This document shows positions 11,177-20,119 of a stretch of 64,000 nt of DNA, one piece after another (positions within the stretch are counted from its first letter, which is position 1; every line of letters begins with the position of its first letter). Source of the stretch: an uncultured Flavobacteriaceae bacterium. Its GTDB lineage: Bacteria; Bacteroidota; Bacteroidia; Flavobacteriales; Flavobacteriaceae. A program made the translations under genes and the position numbers. Below the pieces are notes generated by a model. That model saw only the letters and a program-made list of their open reading frames with translations. It ran no database searches and was not told the origin of the DNA. The stretch is taken from NCBI GenBank assembly GCA_905479475.1, contig CAJQMT010000004.1, forward strand, positions 61,865 to 125,864, read 5' to 3'.

Positions 11177-11818
11177 ATGCACCAAACTGTTTTGTTTCTA
11201 ATTATCGCCAATGTTCTTTTTTCTTACAAAGGACTGAAGGATGCTTCTTTTTTTGAAAAGTACAAGTTTCAAATAGGACCTATTTTGAATGGAGAAAAAA
11301 TTCGATTGGTCACATCTGGTTTTTTACATGCGGATTTTATGCATCTTGGCTTCAATATGTATGCTTTGTATCTTTTTTCAACAAATGTCATTGGCGGGGT
11401 GGGGGTGTCTAATTTTGTGTTGTTGTATTTTGGAAGTTTGTTATTTGGGAGTCTATTTACCATGACCTATCATAAAAGTGAACCTTATTACAGCGCTGTC
11501 GGAGCTTCGGGAGCGGTCTCAGGTATCGTATACAGTGCTGTCTTGTTGTTTCCAGACATGACCTTGATTTTATTCCCCATTCCCATTCCTTTGCCCGGCT
11601 ACGTGTTTGGGATCGGATATTTGGTGTATTCTATTTATGGAATGAAAAAGCAAATCGGAAACGTCGGACATACAGCTCATTTGGGAGGAGCCATTGCAGG
11701 CCTTGCCTTGACATTACTCGTAAAACCTCAAATTTTCATAGAGCATACTTGGGTTGTCATAGGTATGGCTATTCCGATTGTACTTTTACTACTTTTCGAA
11801 AAAAAGTTGAGACAATAA
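11177..11818 (+). CDS. Rhomboid family intramembrane serine protease
   Basis: HADFMHLGFNMYALY, AVGASGAVSGIVYS, GHTAHLGGAIAG. Confidence 0.93.
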   Translation: MHQTVLFLIIANVLFSYKGLKDASFFEKYKFQIGPILNGEKIRLVTSGFLHADFMHLGFNMYALYLFSTNVIGGVGVSNFVLLYFGSLLFGSLFTMTYHKSEPYYSAVGASGAVSGIVYSAVLLFPDMTLILFPIPIPLPGYVFGIGYLVYSIYGMKKQIGNVGHTAHLGGAIAGLALTLLVKPQIFIEHTWVVIGMAIPIVLLLLFEKKLRQ

Positions 11819-11847
11819 AAAAGCTCCCTATAAATTAGAGAGCTTTA
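11819..11847 (-). terminator. Terminator-like hairpin shared by the rhomboid gene and convergent tRNA-Gly
   Basis: AAAAGCTC...GAGCTTT inverted repeat, T-run on the minus strand. Confidence 0.6.
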
Positions 11848-11848
11848 G

Positions 11849-11921
11849 AGCGAAAGACCGGGTTCGAACCGGCGACATTCAGCTTGGAAGGCTGACGCTC
11901 TACCAACTGAGCTACTTTCGC
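11849..11921 (-). tRNA. tRNA-Gly, anticodon TCC
   Basis: Reverse complement GCGAAAGTAGCTCAGTTGGTAGAGCGTCAGCCTTCCAAGCTGAATGTCGCCGGTTCGAACCCGGTCTTTCGCT folds as a cloverleaf, loop CTTCCAA. Confidence 0.96.
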
Positions 11922-12075
11922 TTGTGGTATTGCGGTTGCAAATATACCATGTTTTTTAAGTTGTACAAGCATTTTCTGTAAAATTATCTAAGGCTATTCC
12001 TTGTCTTATTTGCTCAAAAAATTCCGGGGATGTTCTAGAAATTTGCATATTAAATTATTTTTTTTTAAGAAAATT

Positions 12076-12690
12076 TTATTTTTTTAGAAGACCCTTTTTA
12101 ATACCGGCCAAAACAGCTATGTTCAAGTGGTTTTCAATGGGAGGTAAGGGACAAGAATATTGATAATTGTATGCGCAATAGGGATTGTAGGATTTGTTAA
12201 AATCCAATACAATTTGATCTTTGAGAATATCACTAATGTATACATTCAAATACCGACCGCCTTCATACGATTCATCTCCATTAGACCTGTCTTTGAAAGG
12301 AAGAAACAAGGATTGATTGTCTACGAGACTGTATTTGTCAGTGTAACTTTGATAAATACTCAGTTCTAGCTTCGTTCCGTTTAAAAAAAAAGTGGCAATG
12401 CCGTATTTTTGATACAAAGGTTTTCTGCGAGTTGTTGTTTTTATGACAAAGTAAGGAGCCAGAGGCGTGCGTTTGAAAGAAGCTATGACGCGATAGTTCT
12501 GGTCGATAGGGAAATAGGGCAAAGCTCTGAAATTTTTCAAGTCTTTTTCCGCCAGCGGAGAGATTTTTTTATTTTGAAAAGTTTCGGTTTGATTTTTTTG
12601 GTACTGCCGGATCTTTTGTTCGTAGTTGCTTTGAGAAAAAAGAATGCCGAAATAAAAAAACACAAAGAGACTTGTAAAAAATGCTTTCAT
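12076..12690 (-). CDS. DUF1684 family protein, secreted
   Basis: Signal peptide; APYFVIKTTTRRKPLYQKYGIATFFLNG...FLPFKDRSNGDESYEGGRYLNV...LDFNKSYNPYCAYNYQYSCPLPPIENHLNIAVLAG. Confidence 0.85.
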   Translation of the reverse strand: MKAFFTSLFVFFYFGILFSQSNYEQKIRQYQKNQTETFQNKKISPLAEKDLKNFRALPYFPIDQNYRVIASFKRTPLAPYFVIKTTTRRKPLYQKYGIATFFLNGTKLELSIYQSYTDKYSLVDNQSLFLPFKDRSNGDESYEGGRYLNVYISDILKDQIVLDFNKSYNPYCAYNYQYSCPLPPIENHLNIAVLAGIKKGLLKK

Positions 12691-12752
12691 GATATGTCGT
12701 AAATTCTAAAAGACAAATATACGTGTTGGATGTTAGAAAAATAAACGCTTTT

Positions 12753-13493
12753 TTATTGTTTTTTTTCTGGGTTGTGCAGCTTAAGCTTGGCTAGATAGTC
12801 GTAATGTGTGCCTTCGTGCAATAGTTCGCAGTCAAGTCCCTGGTAGATAGCACATCTTTTCAAGGTATTGAAATCTACGTACAACCAGTCAAATTTTTCG
12901 GTTGTTTCATCGCAGTATTGCATTTGAAATTCTACCTCGCCATAATAAGCTTGTGCCGAATTGATCCAATGCTCCCCTTGTTCATCTTCAAACATGTAGA
13001 GAATATCTGAAGAATCGATGAGGATTTGTCCATTTTCGTTTAGTAAGTTTTTCAAGTGATTTAAAAAAGGTCCTAAATTTTCTAGTTTTCCACAAATTCC
13101 AGTGCCATTCATCAAGGCTAAAAGTGTGTCGAATTTTTCGTTTTTTAGTTCCCAAATATTTTTGTGAACGGTATGTTGTACCCCTCTTTTCTTGCAGACT
13201 TCGATGGCTCCTATGGAAATGTCCAAAGCAAAGGTGTTTGGGTGTTTTTTTTGCAAGTAAAGAGAATGACTTCCAGTGCCCGCACCAATGTCTAAAATTT
13301 TTCCCTTTGCGGCATTTAGAGCGACTTGCTCTATGTGTGGCATTTCTTCAAAATTTCGAAACAAGTAAGGCAAAGGTATTTCGTCTTTTCCTGCGAGTGA
13401 AGAAAGGGTTGTGATGTTTTCTAGATGCTTGCCTTCTGAAAAATCAAGTAGAGCCTTTCCGTATATGTCTTGCGCCATGGGGTAAATTTTCAC
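12753..13493 (-). CDS. Class I SAM-dependent methyltransferase
   Basis: GKILDIGAGTGSHSLYLQKK motif I. Confidence 0.85.
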   Translation of the reverse strand: MKIYPMAQDIYGKALLDFSEGKHLENITTLSSLAGKDEIPLPYLFRNFEEMPHIEQVALNAAKGKILDIGAGTGSHSLYLQKKHPNTFALDISIGAIEVCKKRGVQHTVHKNIWELKNEKFDTLLALMNGTGICGKLENLGPFLNHLKNLLNENGQILIDSSDILYMFEDEQGEHWINSAQAYYGEVEFQMQYCDETTEKFDWLYVDFNTLKRCAIYQGLDCELLHEGTHYDYLAKLKLHNPEKKQ

Positions 13494-13528
13494 AAAACTA
13501 CGGAATTACAGCGGCTTATTTTGAAGGA

Positions 13529-14071
13529 TTAGTTACAGACTTTACAATCCGCTTTATTTTTTTGTTCACCTCTGAGATGTCCCTGTGCATCCAATTTGTA
13601 ATCACAGCAATCCATAAAACCCTTTTTCAACAAATCCCGGCCTCGTAAAATTCTGGATTTTGTGGCAGGGAGACTTATGTTCAGTTGCTGGGCTACTTCT
13701 TTTTGTTTGTAGCCTTTGATTTCGCTTAAATAAAGAACTTCGCTGTAAATATCAGGAAGGTTTTTGATGAGGGGTAACAAACAATCTTGTGCGTTGTGTT
13801 TCGGAGTTTCTTCAGTATCCACTATTTTTTTATGTGATAGGAGAACAACATCTTTTTGTTTTTTTCTAAAATGGTCGTTGACAGCATTGTTGGCAATGGT
13901 GTAAATCCACGACTTCAAACGGTCCTTTTTTTGTAAGGTTTTTTTTTGAAGGTGTATCTTTACAAAGACTTCTTGCAAGAGATCATCGGCTACCGGGGTG
14001 TCTTTAACTTTGCTTACAATAAAACGGTGCAATGTTGCCGAAAATTCAGCCCAAATTATATTTGTATCCAT
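13529..14071 (-). CDS. sigZ: RNA polymerase sigma factor, SigZ-like (ORF extends to 14125; MDTNIIWAEF start preferred)
   Basis: Region 2 (VADDLLQEVFVKIH...LKSWIYTIANNAVNDHFRKK), region 4 (YKQKEVAQQLNISLPATKSRILRGRDLLKKGFMDCC), Cys-bearing C-terminus. Confidence 0.85.
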   Translation of the reverse strand: MDTNIIWAEFSATLHRFIVSKVKDTPVADDLLQEVFVKIHLQKKTLQKKDRLKSWIYTIANNAVNDHFRKKQKDVVLLSHKKIVDTEETPKHNAQDCLLPLIKNLPDIYSEVLYLSEIKGYKQKEVAQQLNISLPATKSRILRGRDLLKKGFMDCCDYKLDAQGHLRGEQKNKADCKVCN

Positions 14072-14090
14072 ACAAAAGAAGCTTGAGGAG

Positions 14091-14192
14091 TTAACAGCCG
14101 CAATTTTGACAAGTGCACATTTCACAAGTGCAATTTGTACAGTTTTCGTTTTTGCATTCTTCGCATGCGCATGTGCAGTTTGTGTTTTTCAT
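14091..14192 (-). CDS. 33-aa cysteine-rich peptide, metallothionein-like
   Basis: MKNTNCTCACEECKNENCTNCTCEMCTCQNCGC, 11 Cys of 33; internal Met of the 14091..14291 ORF; 19 bp upstream of the preferred sigZ start. Confidence 0.6.
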   Translation of the reverse strand: MKNTNCTCACEECKNENCTNCTCEMCTCQNCGC

Positions 14193-14331
14193 GATATTCG
14201 GATTTAAATGAATAAAGTTATCTATAAGACGCGAACAAAGCAAAAAAGATGCACTTTTTTGGAAAGAATTTTTGAAAACAACAAATTCCATTTAGAAAGT
14301 TTATTTTTGCAGCAATCGTAGCAAGAAAAAA

Positions 14332-14508
14332 ATGAGTTCGTACAATTTACCGAAAATAGAAGAAGGCGATTTTTATTGGAATGAAGAGGGTTATCGAGTT
14401 TTTACAGAACAATATCATTTGAAGAGAGGGTATTGTTGTCGTAGTGGTTGTAAGCACTGTCCGTATCATTATGATAAGAAAACAGATTCCTTTTTAAAAA
14501 AAGAATAG
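14332..14508 (+). CDS. Small DUF5522-like protein, 58 aa
   Basis: MSSYNLPKIEEGDFYWNEEGYRVFTEQYHLKRGYCCRSGCKHCPYHYDKKTDSFLKKE; not in supplied ORF track. Confidence 0.8.
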   Translation: MSSYNLPKIEEGDFYWNEEGYRVFTEQYHLKRGYCCRSGCKHCPYHYDKKTDSFLKKE

Positions 14509-14556
14509 GAAGTTGTTGGTTCGTTAAAATAAGAGAAATTTCTAAATAACAAGGTT

Positions 14557-15525
14557 GTGAATTCTGATTTCAAAACATTTATTTTGGAGGCCACAGGCGC
14601 TGAAAAATTTCAAGAGCTAGAAGTCATTCAAAGTCTCTGGAGCGGCTATGGAAAAATAATCCGAATTGCTTTGAAGGGAGGGCAACAGAAAACTGCAATA
14701 TTAAAATACATTTCTTTTCCAATCAAAACAAAACATCCTCGCGGATGGAATTCTGATGTTTCGCACCAACGTAAAGTGAAATCCTATGAAGTGGAGCGTT
14801 CTTTTTATGAGTATTATGGGAATAAGCAAATTGATGCAAGAATTCCAAACTGTTTGGGGGTGATTGTCAAAGCAGAGGAAACGCTACTTGTTTTAGAAGA
14901 TTTGGATGGGAGCGGTTACCCTGTAAGAAAAACGGATGTGGTTTGGTCAGAGCTTGCATCTTGCTTGCAATGGCTAGCGAATTTCCATGCGGGTTACATG
15001 CAAATTTCCCCTAAAAATTTGTGGGAAATAGGTACCTATTGGCACTTGAGTACACGACCAGAGGAACTGGAAGTATTGGAAGATATACCTCTAAAAAATG
15101 CGGCTCCGAAGTTGGACGCAAGTCTCAATAATGCGAGATATCAAACCATCGTACACGGAGATGCCAAGTTGGCGAATTTTTGTTTTTCAAAAACAGACAA
15201 TCAGGTGGCTGCTGTCGATTTTCAATATGTAGGAGGTGGGGTCGGAATTAAAGATGTTGCTTATTTGGTGGGCAGTTGTTTGCAAGAAGAAGATTGCGAA
15301 CGTTTGGAAGAAAAGATATTGACTACGTATTTTAAAGCCTTGCAAAACGCTCTGCAAAAACAACATTCTTCCTTGTGTTTTGAAGAGTTAGAAGCAGAGT
15401 GGAGATCGCTGTATCCGATAGCATGGACAGATTTTTATAGGTTTCTGAAAGGTTGGAGTCCAGGCCATTGGAAAATAAATAGCTATTCTGAAAAAATAGC
15501 CGCTCGCGTACTGGAGCGTATCTAG
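14557..15525 (+). CDS. Phosphotransferase (APH/choline kinase-like), GTG start
   Basis: [45 protein letters not shown]. Confidence 0.88.
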   Translation: MNSDFKTFILEATGAEKFQELEVIQSLWSGYGKIIRIALKGGQQKTAILKYISFPIKTKHPRGWNSDVSHQRKVKSYEVERSFYEYYGNKQIDARIPNCLGVIVKAEETLLVLEDLDGSGYPVRKTDVVWSELASCLQWLANFHAGYMQISPKNLWEIGTYWHLSTRPEELEVLEDIPLKNAAPKLDASLNNARYQTIVHGDAKLANFCFSKTDNQVAAVDFQYVGGGVGIKDVAYLVGSCLQEEDCERLEEKILTTYFKALQNALQKQHSSLCFEELEAEWRSLYPIAWTDFYRFLKGWSPGHWKINSYSEKIAARVLERI

Positions 15526-15540
15526 TCCGATTTATTTGTT

Positions 15541-16305
15541 TTAAAATCCTTCAAAAACACCCAGTCCAAAAAGAGCAAAATCGTATTTTACAGGATCCAT
15601 TGGATCTAATTTCCGGAGCGCCTTGTCCAATTCTTGAACCGCTTTTCCATCGTTTTGTTTTCTTTGCAATACATTCAATTTTCGCGCGACATTTCCAGAG
15701 TGCACATCAAGCGGGCAAGAGAGTAAGGAAGGAGAGATGCTTTTCCAAATTCCAAAATCCACGCCTTGATTGTCTTGTCTTACCATCCAACGCAGAAACA
15801 TGTTGATCCTCTTTGCTGCAGAGCCTTTGATTGGGTCAGAAATATGTTTAGTCGTTCGTTGTGGGTGCTGAATTTCAAAGAATATTTTCTTGAATTCGTG
15901 TATAGAAGATTGCAAAGAATCTTTGGTTTGGAAGGATTGAAAAACTTTTTCGAGACCGTCGTGTTGTGTATAAATATTTCGAAGTGATTTTATAAAAAAA
16001 CGAAAGTCTTCTAGATTGAAGGTACGGTGCACAAAAGGAGCTAGCTTGTCCAAATGTTTTTGCTTGTGCTCCATGACAAAATCAAAAGGAGCATTTCCTA
16101 GTGCATCCATCATGCGGAGGCTGTTTTTTATAATCATAGGTCGCTTTCCCCAGGCAATGGTGGCTGCTAAGAAAGCAGCAATTTCAATATCTTCTTTTTG
16201 TTGGTACAAATGAGGTATTTGGACAGGGTCACTTTCTATAAAATCAAAGGTATTGTATTGGCTTACTTTGCTGTCAAGAAATTCTTTTAATTCGGATTGT
16301 GTCAT
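15541..16305 (-). CDS. TIGR02757 family protein
   Basis: DPVQIPHLYQQKEDIEIAAFLAATIAWGKRPMIIKN...NMFLRWMVRQDNQGVDFGIWKSISPSLLSCPLDVHSGNVAR. Confidence 0.85.
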   Translation of the reverse strand: MTQSELKEFLDSKVSQYNTFDFIESDPVQIPHLYQQKEDIEIAAFLAATIAWGKRPMIIKNSLRMMDALGNAPFDFVMEHKQKHLDKLAPFVHRTFNLEDFRFFIKSLRNIYTQHDGLEKVFQSFQTKDSLQSSIHEFKKIFFEIQHPQRTTKHISDPIKGSAAKRINMFLRWMVRQDNQGVDFGIWKSISPSLLSCPLDVHSGNVARKLNVLQRKQNDGKAVQELDKALRKLDPMDPVKYDFALFGLGVFEGF

Positions 16306-16324
16306 ACTAAAAGGGCGTCTTTTT

Positions 16325-16906
16325 TTAGCCGTGGATCAATTGTTGGTCTCCAAAGTTTTTTAAAATTTCTGCTTCGAAATTCAGAAGGTCATCCCATTTT
16401 CTGTCAACTTCTTTACGAATGCCGTAGTTTCTTGCAAATTTTAAAAATAGGCTATAGTGGTTGGCTTCTGACACCATTAAATCTCTGTAAAATTTAGCCA
16501 ATTCTGGGTCTTTCAATTCTTTAGACAGTAAGCGAAAACGTTCACAGCTCCTCGCTTCTATCAAGGCCGCATATAACAATCGATGTACCAATTGATCGGT
16601 ACGGCTGCCTCCTTTTGGGAAAAATTTCAAGAGTTGAATCACATAGTCGTCTTTTCGATCTCTACCCAATACAATTCCTTTTTTTATCAATCGATCGTGT
16701 ACCAGTTTGAAATGACTCATTTCTTCTTTGACCAGTGCCACCATTTCCTGCACCAGATCGGTATATTCAGGAAAACTAACGATCAATGAAATCGCTGTTG
16801 AAGCTGCTTTTTGTTCGCAGTGAGCATGATCTATTAAGATTTCGCCAATATTTTTTTCCGCGATATTCGCCCATCTTGGGTCTGTTGGTAATTTTAATCC
16901 TAGCAT
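16325..16906 (-). CDS. miaE: tRNA-(ms[2]io[6]A)-hydroxylase
   Basis: DHAHCEQKAASTAISL...KEEMSHF, SEANHYSLFLKFAR ferritin-like ligands. Confidence 0.88.
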   Translation of the reverse strand: MLGLKLPTDPRWANIAEKNIGEILIDHAHCEQKAASTAISLIVSFPEYTDLVQEMVALVKEEMSHFKLVHDRLIKKGIVLGRDRKDDYVIQLLKFFPKGGSRTDQLVHRLLYAALIEARSCERFRLLSKELKDPELAKFYRDLMVSEANHYSLFLKFARNYGIRKEVDRKWDDLLNFEAEILKNFGDQQLIHG

Positions 16907-19134
16907 ACTTGCATTGGTTTTATTTTTTCATTTTTCCTAACGATGGTCTTTCTCAAACGCAGAGCAAAGTCACTCATTGCTTTGATTTCTTTTACACTTG
17001 CCAAGCGTTCTTTGTGAAATATTAACAAACCCTTGTCTGTAGACTCTATATGATAATAGGTATTGCTTTCAAAAAATAGTACCAATTCATCTGTAAAAAA
17101 CGTTTCGATTTCTTTTTGATCGTTTCCGTACAAGAAAAAACGCTTCGAAAAATCAGGATGTCCTTGGATGGTAATGACATTATAGCCAACTAGATGATAG
17201 AAAAATTCAAACAGGCCATCTCTGTCTAGTGTGAACAAAGGCAATGATTTATCTAGTTTGACGTGTATCATGGTACTTCGGATCACTTGCTTGGCGATGA
17301 ATTCTCCTTCGGTATAAATGACATCAAACAAAGTACACTCACCATTGGTCATAATATTCTTTACTTTGCTGATGTTTTTGGTTTTGAAATAACCGAATTC
17401 GGTTAAAATTTGAAAGGGTTGTTTGCGCAAAGGTTTGTAGGACCAATTGAAATCTTGGGCAATAGAGCGCAAAGATTTTTGTCTTTTCGTAAGATTTCGA
17501 GAGGCCATCCTTTTGGTGGCAGAAATACGTCTCAGGGCAAAAGGATGATTTGTGTGTGCTCCGTGTAAATCGAGTCCAATGACCTCAAAATAAACTCCTT
17601 TGGATATGAATGTTTGTATGTAATTGTGTAGGTTTTCCATGACCGTATGATCTACAAAAGAACAGCGCGAAAAATCAACAATGACATCTTCGTGTTCTGG
17701 AATTTGATCTAGTTTTGATTTTAATTTTGAATAATTTAAAAAACTACAAAAATTAACAACACTTATATAATAATTTTCTTTTTCATCAGCTTCTTTGTAC
17801 ATGAGAACATTTGGTTTGAAAATGTTTCTTATGAAAAAACCAATGCTCTTTTTTAAAATAGTATGAATCACAAAAGTGATGGCGATACCTGCTAAAATTC
17901 CTGAAATTAAATTTGTAAAGATTGTTACCAATAGAGTGGTAAGAAAAATAAGCAACTGCTCTTTTCCAATGCTAAAAATTTTGGAAATATTTTTTGGAGA
18001 GGCCAGTTTGAAACCCGTATAAACAAGGATTGCTGCCAATGCAGGCAAAGGTATTTTTGTCAATTGCTCTTGAAAGAGTATTACAAATAGGACTAAGAAA
18101 CTTGCATGAAAAAAATTGGCAAGTCTGTTGGTGGCACCATTGTTTGCACTTACGGAGCTGCGGGCAATGACAGTTACGACGTTCAATCCTCCGAGTAATC
18201 CACTGATGCTACTTGCAATTCCTAAAGCTTTCAAATCTCTGTTTACATTTGAACGTCTTTTGAGAGGGTCTAATTTATCTACGGCTTTGATACTCAATAA
18301 AGATTCGATACTTGAAATCAGTGTAATTGAAATCACAACATTGATAAAATTTCCCTGAAATAGGATTGAAAAATCAGGAAAAGCCAAGTTTGACAAAACC
18401 TTGTCAGGAATATTGATCAATAATTCTTTGCTTATAGGATAAGGCTGTTGTAAAACCAGTTCATAGTAGTAACTATAACCAACTGCGAATACAACAATCC
18501 ACATGGGGGCAGGAATCAATTGAAAATAGCGGTTCCTGATTTTGGAATAATAAATCATGACAAGCAAGCTTAGAATTCCCTCAATACCTGCAATGAAATT
18601 ACTGTGGTCATCCAACAGAAAATTGTAAACGGTATAAGGAGCCTCTAAAAGCAAATCCACTGTGTTTCCTTGAATATTCACATATCCGAACATCACATGA
18701 AATTGTTTTGCAAAAATTCCAATTCCAATGGCAGCAAGCATTCCTTGGATGGCAGAAGAAGGGAAAAAATCACTCAAAATTCCCATTCGTAAAAAGCCCA
18801 ATACCAGCATCAAGCCTCCGGAAATTACAATGGCGGCCAAAGTATATAGATATCCTTGTTGGAGATCCCCTGCAGCCAAGGTTGTAATGGCGCTTAGCAA
18901 TACGACTACCAATCCGTTTCCAGGTCCTGTAATGGTAATGTTTGATCCACCAAGAACAGCTACCAAAATCCCACCGACTACGGAAGAAATGACCCCAGCA
19001 ATGGGGGGAGCCTCAGAGGCAATAGCAAGACCCAAGCCTAAAGGCAGGGCAATTAATGAAACTACAAAACCCGCGAATATGTTTTTAGGAATCGAACTGA
19101 CAAATGATTGAATTTGGGTTTGTTTTTTTACCAT
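16900..19134 (-). CDS. SulP family anion transporter with STAS domain
   Basis: ALPLGLGLAIASEAPPIAGVISSVVGGILVAVLGGSNITITGPGNGLV; STAS-like DVIVDFSRCSFVDHTVMENLH. Confidence 0.92.
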   Translation of the reverse strand: MVKKQTQIQSFVSSIPKNIFAGFVVSLIALPLGLGLAIASEAPPIAGVISSVVGGILVAVLGGSNITITGPGNGLVVVLLSAITTLAAGDLQQGYLYTLAAIVISGGLMLVLGFLRMGILSDFFPSSAIQGMLAAIGIGIFAKQFHVMFGYVNIQGNTVDLLLEAPYTVYNFLLDDHSNFIAGIEGILSLLVMIYYSKIRNRYFQLIPAPMWIVVFAVGYSYYYELVLQQPYPISKELLINIPDKVLSNLAFPDFSILFQGNFINVVISITLISSIESLLSIKAVDKLDPLKRRSNVNRDLKALGIASSISGLLGGLNVVTVIARSSVSANNGATNRLANFFHASFLVLFVILFQEQLTKIPLPALAAILVYTGFKLASPKNISKIFSIGKEQLLIFLTTLLVTIFTNLISGILAGIAITFVIHTILKKSIGFFIRNIFKPNVLMYKEADEKENYYISVVNFCSFLNYSKLKSKLDQIPEHEDVIVDFSRCSFVDHTVMENLHNYIQTFISKGVYFEVIGLDLHGAHTNHPFALRRISATKRMASRNLTKRQKSLRSIAQDFNWSYKPLRKQPFQILTEFGYFKTKNISKVKNIMTNGECTLFDVIYTEGEFIAKQVIRSTMIHVKLDKSLPLFTLDRDGLFEFFYHLVGYNVITIQGHPDFSKRFFLYGNDQKEIETFFTDELVLFFESNTYYHIESTDKGLLIFHKERLASVKEIKAMSDFALRLRKTIVRKNEKIKPMQVC

Positions 19135-19171
19135 TTTGGGTGTTTTGGGATCTGGTCTCTGAAATGCGTGT

Positions 19172-20014
19172 TTATTTTATAATGAGTACATCTGAAGGAA
19201 GTTCGGACAAAATGTATTCCATATCATGCGGGAAAATTCGATCTAGCATACCTGTTTTGTTGGGGGCATTCATGATTAACAAATCCGCTCTGACTACTCT
19301 CGCGTAATGACCTATGGAGTACCCTCTTTTTCCAAAAATACTTTGAGTTTTTATATCGATTCCGTTTTTTAGAGTGGTTTCGATTGTGTCTAAGATATCT
19401 TTGACACGAATGTCTTCTCTTTTTACCAGTTTTTCTTTCGCAATGGTTGCTCTTCGCAAGGAAATGTCATCGTTCACTTTTACATGAATTTCTCTTTGTG
19501 TAATTTCTTCAACAATGGTGATTTTTTTACAACCCAATTTTTGTGAAACATAGAACGATGTCGCCATGGTTTCTGCTGTTTTTGAATCTTTCAACCCATT
19601 GACAACAATGTGTTTGCAAGGAATTCTAACCACAGAGTGCTTGATTAATAATAGAACCGAACAAGGCGCTTTTCTTGTGAGTTTTCTCGCAATGGAGCCC
19701 ACGTAATATTTAAAAATGTTTTCTTTTTGCAAGGCACCCAAAATGAGCAAGTCAATTTTTTCTTGCTCACAGACATTCAAAATAACATCTACAGGAGCTC
19801 CAGTTTGAAACAAAAGTTTCACGTCATTTGTTACCTGATGTCCTTCTTTTAAGATGTCCTGTAAGAGGGCTTCTTTTTTTTCTGAACGGTCACCGACATG
19901 CACGCAAATCAGCTGTGCGTTGAACATGTTTGAAAGCCGAATCGCTTCAAATATGTTTTCTTTTAAGTTTGGGGAAAAAGCAACGCCTATTAAAATTTTA
20001 CGAAATTGATGCAA
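19172..20014 (-). CDS. Universal stress protein family, tandem domains
   Basis: KILIGVAFSPNLKENIFEAIRLSNMFNAQLICVHVGD...IDLLILGALQKENIFKYYVGSIARKLTRKAPCSVLLL. Confidence 0.88.
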   Translation of the reverse strand: MHQFRKILIGVAFSPNLKENIFEAIRLSNMFNAQLICVHVGDRSEKKEALLQDILKEGHQVTNDVKLLFQTGAPVDVILNVCEQEKIDLLILGALQKENIFKYYVGSIARKLTRKAPCSVLLLIKHSVVRIPCKHIVVNGLKDSKTAETMATSFYVSQKLGCKKITIVEEITQREIHVKVNDDISLRRATIAKEKLVKREDIRVKDILDTIETTLKNGIDIKTQSIFGKRGYSIGHYARVVRADLLIMNAPNKTGMLDRIFPHDMEYILSELPSDVLIIK

Positions 20015-20119
20015 AGTCTGTCTGGATTAATTCGGCGTACAATATATTAAAAAAACACATTGAAAAAGATAGTTGGGTTTGTTTTTTAAGGCAATCCAAA
20101 GACTTTTGTAAAAAGGGAA

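Noticed and set aside
16900-20014. SulP transporter plus universal stress protein as the sulfate importer of the cys operon
   Set aside because: Unlinked to the cys genes, and SulP proteins often carry bicarbonate or other anions; substrate cannot be assigned from sequence.
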